A DNA stretch of 9,262 nt, from the NCBI GenBank assembly GCA_016191985.1, contig JACPVB010000097.1:1-9262 (forward strand), read 5' to 3'. The notes under the pieces are model-generated. The model saw nothing but the letters and a program-made list of their open reading frames with translations. It had not been told where the DNA came from and ran no database searches. A program made the translations under genes and the position numbers. Shown here one piece after another: positions 7,161 to 9,262 of this stretch; the stretch's first letter is position 1; each line of letters opens with the position of its first letter. Source of the DNA: Chloroflexota bacterium. GTDB lineage: Bacteria; Chloroflexota; Anaerolineae; Anaerolineales; Villigracilaceae.

Positions 7161-7364
7161 ATGAAAACAGTCACTGTTCATGAACTCAAAGCTAAAGTTG
7201 GCGAACTCGTTCGTTTGGTAATGGAAACAGGAGAGGAAGTCCAAATTATTGATAATGATGAGGTTGTTGCTTTGCTGATCTCAAAGAACAGAACCGAGAA
7301 ACACAAAGCTGGATGGACTACTCTCGATAAAATTGCGGCGGAAATAAACAAAAATGGCGGCTAA
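7161..7364 (+). CDS. Phd/YefM-family antitoxin (orphan)
   Basis: This 67-residue protein opens MKTVTVHELKAKVGELVRLV and continues through EEVQIIDNDEVVALLIS, the N-terminal beta-alpha dimer and DNA-binding fold of Phd/YefM antitoxins. The C-terminal third (WTTLDKIAAEINKNGG) would be the toxin-neutralising tail. The start at 7161 has GGAG seven bases upstream. In such operons a toxin gene, often a PIN-domain or RelE/Doc type, normally overlaps or directly follows. Here an ATG at 7354 overlaps the antitoxin end in that way, but the frame stops after 24 codons and its second half is nrdJ-derived. The toxin therefore appears to be lost. No separate promoter is visible, so transcription may come from nrdJ read-through. 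Confidence 0.8.
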   Translation: MKTVTVHELKAKVGELVRLVMETGEEVQIIDNDEVVALLISKNRTEKHKAGWTTLDKIAAEINKNGG

Positions 7365-7428
7365 TGTAAGTGAATATGCAAGGATGGGATGCGGAAAGTG
7401 CTACGCGTGCGGGTTTAGTGAGTGCTGA
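7354..7428 (+). pseudogene. Chimeric mini-ORF ending in a second copy of the nrdJ 3' end
   Basis: Positions 7387-7428 encode GCGKCYACGFSEC-stop, matching the last 13 residues of NrdJ (GCRKCYACGFSEC, 7043-7084) except for one residue. At the DNA level 34 of 42 bases agree, and four of the five differing codons before the stop are synonymous. Reading upstream in the same frame gives an ATG at 7354 overlapping the antitoxin end, with MAANVSEYAR before the nrdJ-like part, 24 codons in total. This looks like the first codons of a toxin gene joined to a relic of a diverged nrdJ allele. Whether it is translated is unknown; treat it as a gene relic. Confidence 0.65.
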
Positions 7429-7438
7429 TTGGCAAGAG

Positions 7439-7467
7439 ATCTCCGAGGTCTCAAAGACCTCGGAGAT
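7439..7467. repeat. Palindromic repeat, possible terminator
   Basis: Perfect 12-base arms ATCTCCGAGGTC (7439-7450) and GACCTCGGAGAT (7456-7467) enclose a 5-base loop. A T-rich stretch with TTTTT at 7483-7487 begins about eight bases downstream, so it is an imperfect intrinsic terminator for reads coming from nrdJ or the antitoxin. The arm sequence looks like a dispersed repeat (inference). Confidence 0.6.
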
Positions 7468-7492
7468 GCGATACTTGGTTTGTTTTTGTATA

Positions 7493-7517
7493 ACTAATCG
7501 TAAATTAGTCTTATAAT
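7493..7517 (+). promoter_or_regulatory. Promoter with dyad operator for the AT-rich gene pair
   Basis: A consensus -10 box TATAAT (7512-7517) lies 17 bases before the ATG at 7535. No good -35 box is seen. Instead a perfect dyad ACTAAT-N5-ATTAGT (7493-7509) ends just upstream of the -10, a position suited to a repressor or an activator that replaces the -35 contact. GGAGG (7525-7529) provides a strong ribosome site five bases before the start. Confidence 0.5.
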
Positions 7518-7534
7518 ATCAATCGGAGGTAAAT

Positions 7535-7855
7535 ATGTCTGACGAAAATACACAAAATATGCAAACTTCTGATAAGCAATCACCGGTACCTCAGGAAAAA
7601 TCTCAAAACAATAGCCAAGTTAGCCCACCTCCTGAAACGAAACAAACAAATCTTTCCGAGGCGGTTATCAAAAATGCAGGCGACCAAGGTGTATTTTTCA
7701 ATCCCGCTGTTGGTGTAAATACACCTGATCCGTTTGTATCGCAAGACGCAACTCAAACACAACCGCCTCCCGCTCAAACTGTTACTCCTCCTGCCCAATC
7801 TATTACTCCCTCTGCTCAGACAGGTGGGGGAGATAATAGTGGTGGAGAAGAATAA
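7535..7855 (+). CDS. Low-complexity P/Q/T/S-rich hypothetical protein
   Basis: I do not recognise a family. The 106-residue protein is mostly disordered: Q, P, T, S and N dominate and only one short stretch (about 39-58, NLSEAVIKNAGDQGVFFNPA) could fold. Near the C-terminus a 7-residue unit is repeated: PAQTVTP, PAQSITP, then SAQTGGG (residues 79-99), and the protein ends in an acidic GGEE tail. No signal peptide or membrane helix is seen, so it would be cytoplasmic unless held by a partner. It has the best ribosome site of the local genes (GGAGG, five bases) and lies 20 bases before the membrane-protein gene, so the two are likely co-translated partners. Codon use is AT-rich, unlike nrdJ. 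Confidence 0.65.
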   Translation: MSDENTQNMQTSDKQSPVPQEKSQNNSQVSPPPETKQTNLSEAVIKNAGDQGVFFNPAVGVNTPDPFVSQDATQTQPPPAQTVTPPAQSITPSAQTGGGDNSGGEE

Positions 7856-7875
7856 ACCAACAGCATAAAATACTT

Positions 7876-8580
7876 ATGTCTATAGATTTCAACAACTTAC
7901 TAATCACCTTGGCATTTTTATTACCAGGGTTCCTAACTTCGCGCTTGATTTCTGCAAGAACGCCAGCAATGGGAAGGCAAGCGAGTACATTTCAAGAGAC
8001 TTTAGAGAGCCTTCTTCGAAGCGTTTATATTCACCTTGTATTAATGCCATTCTTCTCTTTTGTGGTGTGGCATTTCTTTGTAAGAAGTAATATTTATGTA
8101 TTAAAACAAATACAAACTGATGGTATGCGAGCATTGTATGCGATATGGCCGTTTGAGACTGTTTTATTCTTGTTTCTATGGTTGTTAGCAGCTTTCCTTT
8201 TGGCAGTCCTTTTTGGCTACAAATGGGACCCATTAAATGAATTGACACTAAGACTTGCAAATTACACAGGAACAAAATCATTTGATTTGTTCTATCAATT
8301 GCGTCAAAGTGAGAGTGATAGACAAAATGCTCGCCACCAAAGGGATCAATTATGGGTGCAGGCGCGGTTAAAAAATGGTTTTGTATATCGTGGAAAATTA
8401 GTGTTTGCAGGATATCGTCATGATGGGATGAGTAGAGAATTAATGCTTGCCGATGTAAAGTTTTATGCTTCGGATGCACAGATGCAAAGTCAACCATATG
8501 TATCAATTTTATACGATTATGTTTTAATTGAATTTGCAAACTGTGAAAGTTTGGAGGTTTTATTTGGATTAAACAAATAA
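7876..8580 (+). CDS. DUF6338-like membrane protein
   Basis: This 234-residue protein has three predicted membrane helices at about residues 7-24 (LLITLAFLLPGFLTSRLI), 50-69 and 91-114, then a charged linker (about 140-158) and a C-terminal beta-rich domain beginning LWVQARLKNGFVYRGKL. The N-terminal LPGF motif, the helix layout and the W-V-x-x-x-L-K-[DN]-G strand followed by a GYR and L-x-L-x-D-V pattern fit DUF6338, a family of unknown function; I assign it from memory of the pattern. The soluble domain should face the cytoplasm if TM3 exits inward (inference). No Shine-Dalgarno is visible before the ATG, so translation may depend on coupling to the gene 20 bases upstream. GC content is about 38% in a sampled stretch, suggesting recent acquisition. 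Confidence 0.7.
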   Translation: MSIDFNNLLITLAFLLPGFLTSRLISARTPAMGRQASTFQETLESLLRSVYIHLVLMPFFSFVVWHFFVRSNIYVLKQIQTDGMRALYAIWPFETVLFLFLWLLAAFLLAVLFGYKWDPLNELTLRLANYTGTKSFDLFYQLRQSESDRQNARHQRDQLWVQARLKNGFVYRGKLVFAGYRHDGMSRELMLADVKFYASDAQMQSQPYVSILYDYVLIEFANCESLEVLFGLNK

Positions 8581-8727
8581 CGTTTGGTAAACATAAATTC
8601 TCAGTGCGGAGGCGGGCATTCCCTCAACGCTTCCAAAATTGCGCTCAACACTGAATCAATTCGAGTGTTACTGGAAGTCATATCTCAAAAGTACTTAGAT
8701 ACTAAAATCAAGAACAAATACTGTTGT
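8581..8727. other. Gene-free stretch with one weak hairpin
   Basis: No convincing reading frame is present. The only structure seen is an inverted repeat at 8647-8669 (AACACTGAA against TTC-g-AGTGTT, one bulge, 4-base loop) and a small GTTT/AAAC dyad right after the DUF6338-like gene. No terminator T-tract or promoter stands out. Confidence 0.4.
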
Positions 8728-8729
8728 GA

Positions 8730-8776
8730 CCGAGTGAATTAGATTTGAACTCGGGACCTCACGGACCCGAACCTAA
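8730..8776 (-). pseudogene. Decayed tRNA-Pro(CGG)-like 3' half
   Basis: Read on the minus strand, this gives a 7-base loop TTCGGGT (anticodon CGG), the 3' anticodon strand CCGTG, variable loop AGGTC, T-stem CCGAG and T-loop TTCAAAT, in the correct order and spacing for a tRNA. The partner strands are broken: TTAGG instead of CACGG on the 5' side and CTAAT instead of CTCGG in the T-stem. There is no recognisable D-arm, 5' acceptor strand or CCA. It is therefore a relic of a tRNA-Pro gene rather than a working tRNA. Confidence 0.5.
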
Positions 8777-8783
8777 TACACTG

Positions 8784-8829
8784 CGGGATGGGTGGATGTG
8801 AACCTCTGACCTCTTGTACCCCATGCAAA
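8784..8829 (-). pseudogene. Decayed tRNA-Pro(GGG)-like 3' half
   Basis: On the minus strand: 5' anticodon strand TTTGC, loop ATGGGGT (anticodon GGG), ACAAG, variable AGGTC, T-stem AGAGG, T-loop TTCACAT, CCACC and an acceptor strand CATCCCG, one base from the CACCCCG I expect for tRNA-Pro. The anticodon stem has four of five pairs and the T-stem three of five. No 5' acceptor strand or clear D-arm is found beyond 8830, and CCA is absent. It lies in tandem with the CGG-like relic, 53 bp apart loop to loop. Confidence 0.5.
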
Positions 8830-8903
8830 CTCGCAAAGTGACAATCGCCTCTAATGACGGGGTGCTGTGCAAGGGGCGCTCTTTAAAGCTGAACTATTTT
8901 CCA

Positions 8904-8920
8904 GGCGGTATAATCGCCCA
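8904..8920 (+). promoter_or_regulatory. Promoter box directly before the Clp_N gene
   Basis: A perfect TATAAT (8909-8914) lies only six bases before the ATG at 8921, so transcription would start at or within a base or two of that ATG. The box sits inside a short dyad, GGCG-N7-CGCC (8904-8918). No good -35 element and no Shine-Dalgarno are visible. The layout suggests a leaderless mRNA. Confidence 0.5.
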
Positions 8921-9262
8921 ATGCAAAATACATCTTCTCCACTTACTCGTGATGGACAATTAGCGATTAACAATGCCAGGCGCATCGCTGAACAAAATAA
9001 ACAATCCTCTGTTGACTCGTTGACGCTATTGCTGGCGTTGTTGCAAGTGCCGAATTCACAGGCGCAGGCCTTGTTGAAGTCTCTGAATGTGAAGGTGGAA
9101 AGTCTCCTTGCGCGTTTGTCCGCTACGATTAAGCTTGAAGCGGGGCAGGCAGGTGCGGGGGCGGAAGTGAGGCGCAACGGGGTGAATCTGTCCGTGGAAA
9201 GCGAGTCCATCCTGAGTGAATCCTCTGTGGAGGCAAATCACCTTGGCATTGGCGCCATTGAC
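8921..9262 (+). CDS. Clp_N-domain protein, partial (ClpC/ClpN-like)
   Basis: The frame is open for 114 codons and runs off the right edge. The protein starts MQNTSSPLTRDGQLAINNAR and shows the double Clp_N repeat: IAEQNKQSSVDSLTLLLALL followed by LLKSLNVKVESLL (first repeat), then SSVEANHLGIGAID (start of the second, where ClpC proteins continue with TEHLLL). Clp_N domains bind substrates or adaptor proteins for the ClpC/ClpA/ClpB unfoldases, but also occur in small stand-alone proteins. Whether AAA+ modules follow cannot be seen. The first repeat is less canonical than in ClpC (SSVDSLTLLLALL rather than I-G-T-E-H-L-L-L-G-L). The start is the first ATG, six bases after a TATAAT box. Confidence 0.75.
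   Translation, partial: MQNTSSPLTRDGQLAINNARRIAEQNKQSSVDSLTLLLALLQVPNSQAQALLKSLNVKVESLLARLSATIKLEAGQAGAGAEVRRNGVNLSVESESILSESSVEANHLGIGAID

Noticed and set aside
7370..7517. GTG-started frame of about 48 codons overlapping the nrdJ tail copy
   Set aside because: It reads the nrdJ-like copy out of frame, crosses the palindrome and has no ribosome site.
7904..8539. Minus-strand open frame opposite the DUF6338-like gene
   Set aside because: The plus-strand frame has membrane helices and family-like motifs; the antisense frame has none.
8858..8864. CGGGGTG as a 5' acceptor strand of tRNA-Pro on the plus strand
   Set aside because: No D-arm or anticodon arm follows in that orientation, and the adjacent relics are on the minus strand. 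Probably chance.
7085..8920. CRISPR array or complete insertion sequence in the accessory zone
   Set aside because: No regularly spaced repeats, transposase frame or paired terminal inverted repeats were found.

Overview
The window looks like chromosomal DNA from a free-living bacterium of moderate GC content, most likely a member of the Chloroflexota (Anaerolineae-like). That placement is an inference from gene content (B12-dependent NrdJ with NrdR, a DUF6338-type protein), the many long intergenic palindromes and the general protein style. No marker gene here fixes the taxon. Every gene I accept reads on the + strand.

Left part (1-3536), lipid or acid metabolism. A good sigma70-type promoter drives an 823-residue fusion of a serine alpha/beta-hydrolase and an AMP-forming acyl-CoA synthetase-like ligase. 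About 35-45 bases later comes a second, free-standing alpha/beta-hydrolase. The two probably form an operon that closes at a large palindromic repeat (3537-3626).

Middle part (3713-7084), deoxyribonucleotide supply. A strong extended -10 promoter is followed by two NrdR-box-like sites 31 bp apart, then nrdR, a second palindromic repeat, and nrdJ (class II, adenosylcobalamin-dependent ribonucleotide reductase). NrdR is the nucleotide-sensing repressor of reductase genes, so this reads as an autoregulated nrdR-nrdJ unit. The central part of nrdJ, which encodes the active site, is clearly poorer in GC than both flanks.

Right part (7085-8920), an accessory zone. It holds a GC-rich hairpin, a Phd/YefM-type antitoxin without its toxin, and a second, diverged copy of the last 13 codons of nrdJ fused in frame to what looks like the first codons of a lost gene. 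A third palindrome follows. Next is an AT-rich pair of genes: a disordered P/Q/T-rich protein and a three-helix membrane protein of DUF6338 type, behind a promoter with a perfect dyad. The last gene-free stretch contains two tandem, decayed tRNA-Pro 3' halves on the minus strand.

The right edge (8921-9262) carries the start of a Clp_N-domain protein (ClpC-like N domain). Its start codon sits so close to a TATAAT box that its mRNA may be leaderless. The most unusual signals are the nrdJ 3'-end echo around the orphan antitoxin, the compositional mosaic inside nrdJ and the tRNA-Pro relics. Together they suggest that the stretch downstream of nrdJ has been a repeated site of insertion and deletion.
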